Source of the DNA: an uncultured beta proteobacterium
GTDB taxonomy: Bacteria > Pseudomonadota > Gammaproteobacteria > Burkholderiales > Burkholderiaceae_C
Assembly: GCA_903920405.1 (NCBI GenBank)
Contig: CAIXMC010000104.1
Location: 1 to 18,836, forward strand
Length of the DNA stretch: 18,836 nt
Direction of reading: 5' to 3'
Shown here piece by piece: positions 8,858 to 16,469 of the stretch. Positions within the stretch are counted from its first letter, which is position 1, and the number at the start of each line of letters is the position of its first letter. A model generated the notes under the pieces. That model searched no databases, had not been told where the DNA came from, and saw only the letters and a list, made by a program, of their open reading frames with translations. The position numbers were made by a program, and so were the translations under genes.

Positions 8858-11716
8858 ATGACAGGACAGAACAACAATGGAAGGCCTCTGGGTTTTCTTG
8901 GCCTAAAAAGCCGGGTGACCCGTATGTTGCTGAAATGGGCTTTGATCGTGGGTGGTGTCGCTGCGTTGTTGATATCGATGGGCGAAGCCTATTCGGGTTA
9001 TCGGGATCGACTTGAATACCTGGACAGACATCTGACATCGTTGGGGGCTTTCACCCTGCCGCCTCTTGTCAAGAGTCTTTGGGAATTTGACAATGAGCAA
9101 GCTCGGCTTCAGTTAACGAGTTTCAGTCGATTACCGGAAATCACCGCCATTCGCTTGCGTCAGGCAGATGGACAGGAAGTCTTTGTGGGCAGCGAAATGC
9201 CTGCGAGCGACACCATGGCGCGCGAGTTTTTGTTGGTGCATGTCAATGAAGGTCGAGCACATCAGCTCGGAACATTGACCTTGATGTCGGATTTAAGGGC
9301 AGACCGCAAGCACATGCTCACGCAAGGTCTGACCCTATTGGCAAGCAATACGGTTGTGATTATCTTGATTGTGTTGATCAGCGGGGCGATTTATCACACC
9401 TTCGTTCGTCGGCGACTGATGGTACTTGCCCAAGAACTCGGCCATATCACGCCAGATGACCTGCGCAGAGCGCCAAGCGATCCGTATTGGACTCATCAAC
9501 CTGATCAGAATGATGAATTCGATGACTTGGTCGCATCGATCAATGCACTGAAAGTGACTGGGGGACAAGCCCTGATCGATGCCGATGCCACCAGTGCGCA
9601 ACTCAAGAAAGCCAACCATGCTTATCGAGCGTTGAGCATGACCAACCAGGCAATTGTGAATGCAGGCAACGTGAATCAGTTGCTGGACGTGGTCTGCAAA
9701 ATTGTCCATGACGACTGCGGTTACCTGCTGGTTTGGATTGGTCTTGCCCAGCATGATCCGGCCAAGACTGTGATGCCGATTGCACAGGCAGGTTTCGAGG
9801 AAGGTTACCTCACTTCGGGCCATATCACCTGGGAAGATTGCGAACGGGGTCGTGGACCAACCGGACGAGCCATCCGTGAACGCCAACCCTGTTGTGTCCG
9901 CGATATCGCGAACCACACCGAGTTTGCACTGTGGCGCGAACATGCCTTGCAACGTGGATATGCATCCTCTGCTGCCTTCCCCATCATCAGTGATCACGAA
10001 ATTTATGGGGCGTTGATGGTGTACTCAGCCGAAGTCGATGGCTTCTTCGATGACGAGATTCATTTGCTCACTCAGCTTGCCGACAACATCGGTGTGGGCG
10101 TGGCCAAACTTCGATCTAACGAAGCGCGAGAGCATGCTTCGCAATTGTTGCAGGAAAGTGAGCTGCGGTTCAGGGATTACTCCAAGGCATCCTCCGACTG
10201 GTTCTGGGAAATGGATGCCCATTTGCGCTTCAGTTCTTTCTCTGAAAACGCTGAAACCGTGTTGGGATCATCTCCGGAAAATTTTCTGGGTCGCCAAAGC
10301 GGTGAAATTGTCAGTCTGAATCATGTTCCAGAATTGAAAGCGTTGTGGGATGACCTCAGTGCTCGCATGAATCAACGCGAACCCTTCCGGGATTTTGAAT
10401 ACCGGATGGGCCAGGAATTTGGTGGTCGCTGGTTAAGTATCAGCGGCGTTCCATATTTCGACAGGAATCACTGTTTTATGGGGTATCGGGGCGTAGGGTC
10501 GGATATTTCCTCACGCAAGCAGATTGAGCAGCAATTGCACGATGCCAAACTTGCGGCTGAAGCCGCCAATATCGCCAAAAGCCGCTTCCTGGCCACCATG
10601 AGTCATGAAATTCGCACGCCTATGAATGGCATTCTCGGTATGGCGCAAATGTTGCTCACGCCGGAGGTTTCCAAATCTGAATGCATTGATTACGCTCGCG
10701 TCATTCTCGATTCAGGTCATATCCTATTGAATATTCTCAATGATATTCTCGATCTTTCCAAAGTGGAAGCTGGCAAATTACAGCTTGAGACAGTGGCCTT
10801 TAGTCCCTCTCAGGTATTGCATGAAGTCAAGGCATTATTTAGCAAGGCTGCCCATACCAAAAATCTCCCTATTGATGTAGCCGGGGATGGATCTGAGCGC
10901 CCACTTTATGTCGGAGATGTCAATCGCCTGCGCCAGATGGTCTCGAACTACGTGAGCAACGCTATCAAGTTCACCTCTCAAGGCAGGGTTTCGATTGAAG
11001 CCAAAGAAGTTTCCCGCAACAAAGATTCTGCGCTACTTGAGTTTTCTGTGATCGACACAGGCCCGGGCATTCCTGAAGACAAGTTGCCGTTGTTGTTCCA
11101 GCCTTTCTCACAGGCAGACAGTTCGACAACGCGAAAATACGGCGGTACAGGTCTGGGCCTGTCGATTGTCAGCAGTTTCGCCAAATTGATGAACGGCACT
11201 GCGGGTGTCGAAAGTACCTTGGGGCAAGGTACGAGATTCTGGTTCCAGGTTCGTGTGTCATTGGTATTGGAAAATACCCACATGGCAACACAGAATAGTC
11301 TGCATGAACCAGATTCGCAGAAATCTCTTACCACTTTTGTTGGAACTGTTCTCGTCGTGGAAGACAACCCGACCAACCAAAAGGTCATTTCTTTTCTACT
11401 GGAGCGGCTTGGACTCAATGTGGAAATCGCCGAAAACGGAGAACAAGCCGTCACGAGGATGACACAAAATCCGACACCACCGGATATTGTGCTGATGGAT
11501 GTCCAAATGCCCATCATGGACGGATATACCGCAACACGGCATATTCGTTCATGGGAGAAAGAGACGGGCCGAATACCCATGACCATCATCGCCTTGACTG
11601 CGAGTGCTTTTGAAGAAGATCGCAAGCGCTGCCATGATGCCGGCATGGATGACTTCATGCCCAAGCCGGTGGCGTTCGATGATCTCCAGCGAGTGCTATC
11701 ACACTGGTTGTCATAA
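8858..11716 (+). CDS. Membrane hybrid histidine kinase (CHASE5-like-GAF-PAS-HisKA-HATPase-REC)
   Basis: This 952-residue kinase has TM1 at about 22-41, a short extracytoplasmic domain (about 42-155) and TM2 at about 160-180. The outer domain contains a SLWEFDNEQ block and a PEITAIRLRQADGQEVF block, which resemble CHASE5. A HAMP-like linker (181-235) is followed by GAF (about 262-420), PAS (430-555), HisKA with His583 in SHEIRTP, and HATPase with Asn697/Asn701, DTGPG (733-737) and GGTGLGL. A C-terminal receiver has Asp836, phosphoacceptor Asp881 (LMDVQMP) and Lys936. It ends directly after the receiver, with no HPt. It is probably co-transcribed with the preceding binding protein and may sense it. 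The catalytic core closely resembles that of the divergent kinase at 4457-7768, which suggests duplication. Confidence 0.92.
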   Translation: MTGQNNNGRPLGFLGLKSRVTRMLLKWALIVGGVAALLISMGEAYSGYRDRLEYLDRHLTSLGAFTLPPLVKSLWEFDNEQARLQLTSFSRLPEITAIRLRQADGQEVFVGSEMPASDTMAREFLLVHVNEGRAHQLGTLTLMSDLRADRKHMLTQGLTLLASNTVVIILIVLISGAIYHTFVRRRLMVLAQELGHITPDDLRRAPSDPYWTHQPDQNDEFDDLVASINALKVTGGQALIDADATSAQLKKANHAYRALSMTNQAIVNAGNVNQLLDVVCKIVHDDCGYLLVWIGLAQHDPAKTVMPIAQAGFEEGYLTSGHITWEDCERGRGPTGRAIRERQPCCVRDIANHTEFALWREHALQRGYASSAAFPIISDHEIYGALMVYSAEVDGFFDDEIHLLTQLADNIGVGVAKLRSNEAREHASQLLQESELRFRDYSKASSDWFWEMDAHLRFSSFSENAETVLGSSPENFLGRQSGEIVSLNHVPELKALWDDLSARMNQREPFRDFEYRMGQEFGGRWLSISGVPYFDRNHCFMGYRGVGSDISSRKQIEQQLHDAKLAAEAANIAKSRFLATMSHEIRTPMNGILGMAQMLLTPEVSKSECIDYARVILDSGHILLNILNDILDLSKVEAGKLQLETVAFSPSQVLHEVKALFSKAAHTKNLPIDVAGDGSERPLYVGDVNRLRQMVSNYVSNAIKFTSQGRVSIEAKEVSRNKDSALLEFSVIDTGPGIPEDKLPLLFQPFSQADSSTTRKYGGTGLGLSIVSSFAKLMNGTAGVESTLGQGTRFWFQVRVSLVLENTHMATQNSLHEPDSQKSLTTFVGTVLVVEDNPTNQKVISFLLERLGLNVEIAENGEQAVTRMTQNPTPPDIVLMDVQMPIMDGYTATRHIRSWEKETGRIPMTIIALTASAFEEDRKRCHDAGMDDFMPKPVAFDDLQRVLSHWLS

Positions 11717-11801
11717 GACGATGGCCACAGAGCAAGGTGATGAAATACTGATGTTTAGATCATCGACCCGCATGGCATCCTAACTCACCCACACTCACAT
11801 C

Positions 11802-12335
11802 ATGACCTCAGTTCTCATGTCTCACCAGATACCGAAAATGATGGAAGAGAAATATTCTTCCATCACAACCCTTACCGATGCTTTCTGCACCAATCATCTC
11901 AACGAAGAGTACCGCCAGATGATCCACAAGGCTGCTGGTGTCCTCGCCAGAAAACGTCCATCGCCGTTGCTAAAGGGTAAGGATGGTTCCTGGGCAGCAG
12001 GCTTGGTGCATGCGGTCGGGTCGGCCAACTTTCTCTTCGATCAGTCGCAATCCCTACATTGCAAACCGAAGTTTATTTATGATTTTTTTGGCGTGGCAGA
12101 AAGTACAGGCCAGATCAAGTCCAAGGAAATCAGGAATCTGCTTAAAATAGATTTTTTCTCCCATAAGTGGACATTGCCAAGCAAAATGGAAAGCAACAGC
12201 ATGATATGGATGCTGAAGGTCAATGGGTTTTATGTTGATATTCGCATGATGCCACTTGAAGCCCAACAGCAGGCGTTTGCACAAGGCTTGATCCCCTATG
12301 TCCCGGCTCTTCAATCTTTGGGTCATCAATCATGA
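11802..12335 (+). CDS. DUF6398-like protein with possible helix-turn-helix
   Basis: This 177-residue soluble protein resembles, from memory, the DUF6398 family. The matching region runs from about residue 45 to 120 and includes the ARKRPSPLLKGK segment (49-60), a conserved-looking WAAGLVHAVGSANFLFD (64-80) and the stretch FIYDFFGVAESTGQIKSKEI (91-110). That last stretch reads like a helix-turn-helix, so nucleic-acid binding is possible but unproven. Later residues show no motif I know. The start is uncertain because none of the Met codons at 11802, 11817 or 11838 has a good ribosome binding site. The stop overlaps the next gene's start by ATGA, so the two are likely coupled. An 85-bp gap separates it from the kinase upstream. 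Confidence 0.7.
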   Translation: MTSVLMSHQIPKMMEEKYSSITTLTDAFCTNHLNEEYRQMIHKAAGVLARKRPSPLLKGKDGSWAAGLVHAVGSANFLFDQSQSLHCKPKFIYDFFGVAESTGQIKSKEIRNLLKIDFFSHKWTLPSKMESNSMIWMLKVNGFYVDIRMMPLEAQQQAFAQGLIPYVPALQSLGHQS

Positions 12336-13216
12336 ACCTATCCCCTGACGAATGCGAACGGTTTTATAGAATCTGGTGGTCGTTGTTGAGTTATGTCAAT
12401 GGTCAGACAAACTTGGTTGCCGATTTTCCAAAAGAACCACTTATTAACGGTGTCGACGTACGAGATGCATTGAAAATCAGAAATGCCTTGTGGGAATCAC
12501 CTGATTACTTACAGGGTTTTATTGAAAACAATCCAGACGGACTCACTGAGCGTGACATTGCCCTTGCTACAAGTTGGATTTTGCGTGTGTCAGGTAATTT
12601 TTACGTCATGCGCCATCTGAAAAAACACTCCATTTTTCTATTGCAATCGAACCAACCTGTCGCATACGGAGTTATCGGCATTGTCAGCGCCCTAGAGGAT
12701 TGTCTCCATCCTCCCCCTCCGGTTTTGATAAATGCTGTGCTGTTGCCATTTGAGGGTAAGATAATTTACGATGGATTGATTTCAGCTTATTCCATTAGCT
12801 TCGGCAGTGGCATTCGCAGAAATTTAATGCAGGATTTGAGAAAAGCCACTGAACTTAATGGACTGATCACATCACTGGAATATGATGAATCGATTGAATC
12901 CAAGGCTATCGTTGACGGTAATCGCAAGATAATGATCGATTTTCACAAGAGTCTGGCCAAGGCTGGATTAAGCGAAAAATCAGTTTACCAACATTGCTCC
13001 ATCGTGGATGCCTTTGTACAAAACAATTTGCAGCAAGCACATCCTCCCCGTTCGTTACTACAGCTCGGCGAAGAAGACCTCCATCAGTATTTCTCGCTTG
13101 AAAGCCACAGGGCCCATAGAGTAAGTTTCAAACGGTTGGTTAAATTCCTTCTCGATTCTGAGAGAACTGACTGGGATACAGCAAAATCCATGGAGGACTT
13201 GCTTAAAAATTTGTGA
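12332..13216 (+). CDS. Uncharacterised protein with possible SAM-like C-terminal domain
   Basis: I do not know a function for this 294-residue soluble protein. It begins with an aromatic-rich helix (FYRIWWSLLSYVN, 11-23). A central block, NAVLLPFEGKIIYDGLI (134-150) followed by FGSGIRRNL (157-165), looks conserved; I recall similar unnamed bacterial proteins. The C-terminal part, FHKSLAKAGLSEKSVYQHC (204-222) through FKRLVKFLL (266-274), resembles the SAM-like core-binding domain of tyrosine recombinases, but no catalytic recombinase domain follows. Sampled stretches are AT-rich: 25 of 60 bases are G or C at 12781-12840 and 26 of 60 at 12961-13020, against 37 of 60 in part of metX. The gene overlaps the DUF6398-like gene by ATGA and converges on the restriction-methylation gene 79 bp away. 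Confidence 0.75.
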   Translation: MNLSPDECERFYRIWWSLLSYVNGQTNLVADFPKEPLINGVDVRDALKIRNALWESPDYLQGFIENNPDGLTERDIALATSWILRVSGNFYVMRHLKKHSIFLLQSNQPVAYGVIGIVSALEDCLHPPPPVLINAVLLPFEGKIIYDGLISAYSISFGSGIRRNLMQDLRKATELNGLITSLEYDESIESKAIVDGNRKIMIDFHKSLAKAGLSEKSVYQHCSIVDAFVQNNLQQAHPPRSLLQLGEEDLHQYFSLESHRAHRVSFKRLVKFLLDSERTDWDTAKSMEDLLKNL

Positions 13217-13295
13217 GGGTTGATGATATTGAAGATAGGCGCGATTCAAAGAGATGTGATCGGTCGAAACGAATGGAATTATGACTGACCCTATC

Positions 13296-16292
13296 CTAAG
13301 GAGTTTCGCTGGCTGCGCTTTGTGTTTTTGGTGTCTCTGGCGCAATGCGCAGCACCAGCGCGGCGTAACAGTCAAACAGATAAGCCACACGGTCAGCATC
13401 GCATGTTTTAGCACTGGACTTGAAGCCGTAGGCCGCGTCAACCGCTTTGTCGAGGGCTTTGTGCGCTGCCTGCAGATTTTCGGGCATGGTGTCGCCATAC
13501 ATCTCTGCCAAGCTGGCTGCTGCATGTACCGCACGCGCATTAAGCACTGCCCGCGCAGCATCCGCTACTTTATCAATAGCTACTTGTGCAGTATCCACGC
13601 CGCTTGCACGCCTTTTTGGCTTAAATTCAGGCCAAGGGAAATTGTTATAGACGATACCGGCAGAGTAGCGAAAATCACTTTTTAACCTGCCACAGGTGTA
13701 GCGCATCCAGGCCATGTGCATGGTGCTTGACAAAATGCCAAAATGATACGGCGTGGCATCGGGCACCACCAAAGTGGCATCACTGGCGATAGTCTCAGGT
13801 GGAAAAAAACCGATGGGAATAAATTTGCGTCGCTCCGATGAAACACAGGGTATCAATAAATAGGGGATATTGGGCTGACGAATCTCACCAAATAGACTGG
13901 GCGAACTGGCCAATCTGCGGGTGCTTTCACGTGATGAAGCCAGGCGATGCGCCTTGACGGCCATCACCCGTTTTTTGACATGCGGGAGTTGGCTCAGCAC
14001 ATTGGGTGGGCAGTCCTTGAGCCACAAACACCAGCGCGGAACTTGGTTGATGAACTCTTTGGCACCCAAAAATGGATGCAGCCATTTTTCAGACCCCGGC
14101 TCTATAGCAAGCAAGGCTGATTTTTCGTCACTGTTCAACAACAAATGACCGCCGTCATTGGGCATGGAGCCAAACACAATCGCTGGCACATCGCAAATTG
14201 GCTGTCTTCGATTGGGCAATACCACATTGACAGCATCAACCAGATAGGGATTCAACTGTTTCACACTGAGTTCATGCGGCACGCCATTGACCTCTTCATA
14301 ATCAAACAAGCGGCGGGTTTTGAGCCGTTCCACCCGACTGGCCAGACCAAATCCGACAATGACGCAATGCACTGCCGCATTGCCCGAGGCTTCATTGCTC
14401 CACTTGAAAGTGCGGTGGGCAAATTCGATGGCGATGCCTTCTTTGAGCATCCAGCTCCACAGCACGCCCACCTGCTCGCCTTGGCAGATGCTGCTGGTGC
14501 TGACGAAAGCGATGCGAACTTTTTCGCGTGCCGCCAGATTTTGACGCTCGGCCAACTCAAAAATATCATTCGCTACGGACAATGCACTTTTGGCACCGGT
14601 GACCGCACTGTCATCAAAAATATCGACCGTTTTGGCCGTCGCAAATGCAGCGTCGGTAAATTCACGCTTTCGGTCACTGGCGCTGGCTGCACCGGCAGCG
14701 GTCAGGTATTGGGTGGCCTTGATGTACCAGGCTGCCACGTAATCCAGCAAGCCGCCGCGATCGATCGTGGTGCCCGCCACGACACGCTCCATATCGCGCT
14801 TTTGCGCATCGCTTTGGAACTGTTTGCCAATAAATGGAGGATTGCCCAGAATAAAACTGGTTGACTCGGGCGGACAAAATTCTGCCCAATCGACATCCAG
14901 CGCATTGGCAATGCGGATATTGGCCGATTGCAGCAGCGGCAGGCGCAAAAACCATTGCTGCAACACATCGCTGGCCTGGCAATTCATTTGGTGGTCCACC
15001 AACCACATGGCGACCTGCGCCACACGGGCCGGAAATTCTTCGATTTCGATGCCGCTGAACTGGTCAACATTGACGCTGATGGCGGCAAACAAGTCAGCAA
15101 TGCGAGTGCCAAAACCCTGCACCGCTCGCAAAACGTCAAGTTCCAGCGTGCGCAATTCACGGTAGGTAATCACCAGAAAATTGCCACAGCCGCAGGCAGG
15201 GTCAAGAAAACGCAGACTTCGCAGCTTTTTCTGAAACTCAAACAGCTTGTTCTGACTGCCTTTGATACTCTCAAACTCAAGCCGAAGTTCATCAAGAAAC
15301 AGCGGGCCGATGAGCTTTTGAATGTTGTCTTCGCTGGTGTAGTGAGCACCCAATTCGCGGCGCATGTCGGCATGGTCGATGCTGCTTGCCGCATCCATGA
15401 TGTGCTGAAACATGGAGCCAAAAATGGCTGGCGAAATACGTCCCCAATCGGTGTGACAACAGTCTAGCAGCAGCTCGCGCATGTCGGCATCAAAGCATGC
15501 GGTACGAATCTTTTCCTGAAACAAGTAGCCATTGACGAACGGATAGTTTTTGAACCAGCCCGGCAATGCCTTTTGGCGTGCTTCAATTTTGGTATCCAGC
15601 TCACAAAAAAGCTGATTGAGCACCGGGCCTACATTGCTGCCATCCTCCAAAGTGCCGTTTTCAATCAAGTCAGTGAACTGGCCCGCAGGCTCGAACAAGC
15701 CTGTTTTATCGGCAAACATGCAAAACAGAAGCCGCACCAGAAGCAGTTGCAAGGGGTGTCCGACAAAACCGTCTTGAAGCAAGGCGTTGTGCAGGCGCGA
15801 AAGTTTTTTGACCGCACGGTCGTTGATCGGGTCATCAGGGCGAATACGGGTGATTTGCTGGCCGCGCAAAAACCCAAAAAGTGAAATGTTTTGCGCCAGT
15901 TCTTTCAGCGTGAACCGATGCTCAAACCCCAAATCAAGGTCTTTGAGCCAAAAGTTTTGAAAATCGCAGACCAGGATGAAGCGGGGATGCTCATCCTCCT
16001 TGAGCTTGATGAAATAGTTTTCTGCCTGATCCTGCGCCATGGCCAGTGGCTCACCCAGACTTTTATGCTCGACCAGCAACACACCAGGCCACAGCAGATC
16101 GATAAAGCCAGTGTTGTCATTGAGCTTTTTAACCTTGCTCTCAAACACCGCAACACGCCTGCGCTCAATACCAAAAATCTCGAAAAAATGATTCCAAAAC
16201 GTTTGCGCTTCTTCCCGCTCGCTTTGCGCATCAGAAAAATCCGCCGCAAATTGCACGGCACGGGTTTTGATCTCGTTCCAGTTGAGTGTCAT
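13296..16292 (-). CDS. MmeI-like (type IIL) restriction enzyme-adenine methyltransferase
   Basis: This 998-residue single chain combines DNA cleavage, adenine methylation and target recognition. The N-terminal nuclease has the MmeI-type D-x9-ExK pattern: Asp65, Glu75 and Lys77 in the FIDLLWPGVLLVEHKS stretch. A helical spacer leads to the N6-adenine methyltransferase: GAHYTSEDNI (315-324), motif I LDPACGCGNF (363-372) and motif IV NPPF (484-487). The target recognition region (about 700-890) contains GAKEFINQVPRW and YSAGIVYNNFPWPEF. All catalytic residues appear intact. A low-complexity segment at about 532-590, between motif IV and FVSTSSICQGEQVG, looks longer than in MmeI. No separate specificity or nuclease gene is needed or seen. 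The recognition sequence cannot be predicted by eye. There is no strong ribosome binding site before the ATG. Confidence 0.9.
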   Translation of the reverse strand: MTLNWNEIKTRAVQFAADFSDAQSEREEAQTFWNHFFEIFGIERRRVAVFESKVKKLNDNTGFIDLLWPGVLLVEHKSLGEPLAMAQDQAENYFIKLKEDEHPRFILVCDFQNFWLKDLDLGFEHRFTLKELAQNISLFGFLRGQQITRIRPDDPINDRAVKKLSRLHNALLQDGFVGHPLQLLLVRLLFCMFADKTGLFEPAGQFTDLIENGTLEDGSNVGPVLNQLFCELDTKIEARQKALPGWFKNYPFVNGYLFQEKIRTACFDADMRELLLDCCHTDWGRISPAIFGSMFQHIMDAASSIDHADMRRELGAHYTSEDNIQKLIGPLFLDELRLEFESIKGSQNKLFEFQKKLRSLRFLDPACGCGNFLVITYRELRTLELDVLRAVQGFGTRIADLFAAISVNVDQFSGIEIEEFPARVAQVAMWLVDHQMNCQASDVLQQWFLRLPLLQSANIRIANALDVDWAEFCPPESTSFILGNPPFIGKQFQSDAQKRDMERVVAGTTIDRGGLLDYVAAWYIKATQYLTAAGAASASDRKREFTDAAFATAKTVDIFDDSAVTGAKSALSVANDIFELAERQNLAAREKVRIAFVSTSSICQGEQVGVLWSWMLKEGIAIEFAHRTFKWSNEASGNAAVHCVIVGFGLASRVERLKTRRLFDYEEVNGVPHELSVKQLNPYLVDAVNVVLPNRRQPICDVPAIVFGSMPNDGGHLLLNSDEKSALLAIEPGSEKWLHPFLGAKEFINQVPRWCLWLKDCPPNVLSQLPHVKKRVMAVKAHRLASSRESTRRLASSPSLFGEIRQPNIPYLLIPCVSSERRKFIPIGFFPPETIASDATLVVPDATPYHFGILSSTMHMAWMRYTCGRLKSDFRYSAGIVYNNFPWPEFKPKRRASGVDTAQVAIDKVADAARAVLNARAVHAAASLAEMYGDTMPENLQAAHKALDKAVDAAYGFKSSAKTCDADRVAYLFDCYAALVLRIAPETPKTQSAASETP

Positions 16293-16397
16293 AGTGGGCT
16301 TGGGTTTATTCTCTGTGGTGTTTCAAAATTACCCCAGGGAGGATGGTTGTTTTTTTCTCAACTGTGAATAGCCGCCTAATTTCTCAATATTTTCATG

Positions 16398-16436
16398 GTG
16401 ATCACTTTTTTATACTGCCTAAAAATCAGGCAGTAT
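16398..16436. promoter_or_regulatory. Inverted repeats upstream of the MmeI-like gene
   Basis: ATACTGCCT (16412-16420) and AGGCAGTAT (16428-16436) are perfect 9-base arms with a 7-base spacer. An 8-base palindrome, GTGATCAC, lies beside them at 16398-16405. In the - strand direction the stem is followed by A residues, so it is not a standard intrinsic terminator for the upstream kinase gene. It lies about 120 bp before the enzyme's ATG and may be an operator, an attenuator or a scar of insertion. Confidence 0.5.
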
Positions 16437-16469
16437 GGATCAAACACCAGGGTCAATTTTCGGTCGGCA

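Noticed and set aside
14145..14864. Open frame of 239 codons on the + strand within the MmeI-like gene.
   Set aside because: It is antisense to the methyltransferase domain, where the - strand frame carries all the expected motifs; it is a shadow.
15891..16367. Open frame on the + strand across the start of the MmeI-like gene.
   Set aside because: It is antisense to the nuclease domain, with no recognisable domain and no ribosome binding site; I considered an antitoxin or control protein but nothing supports it.
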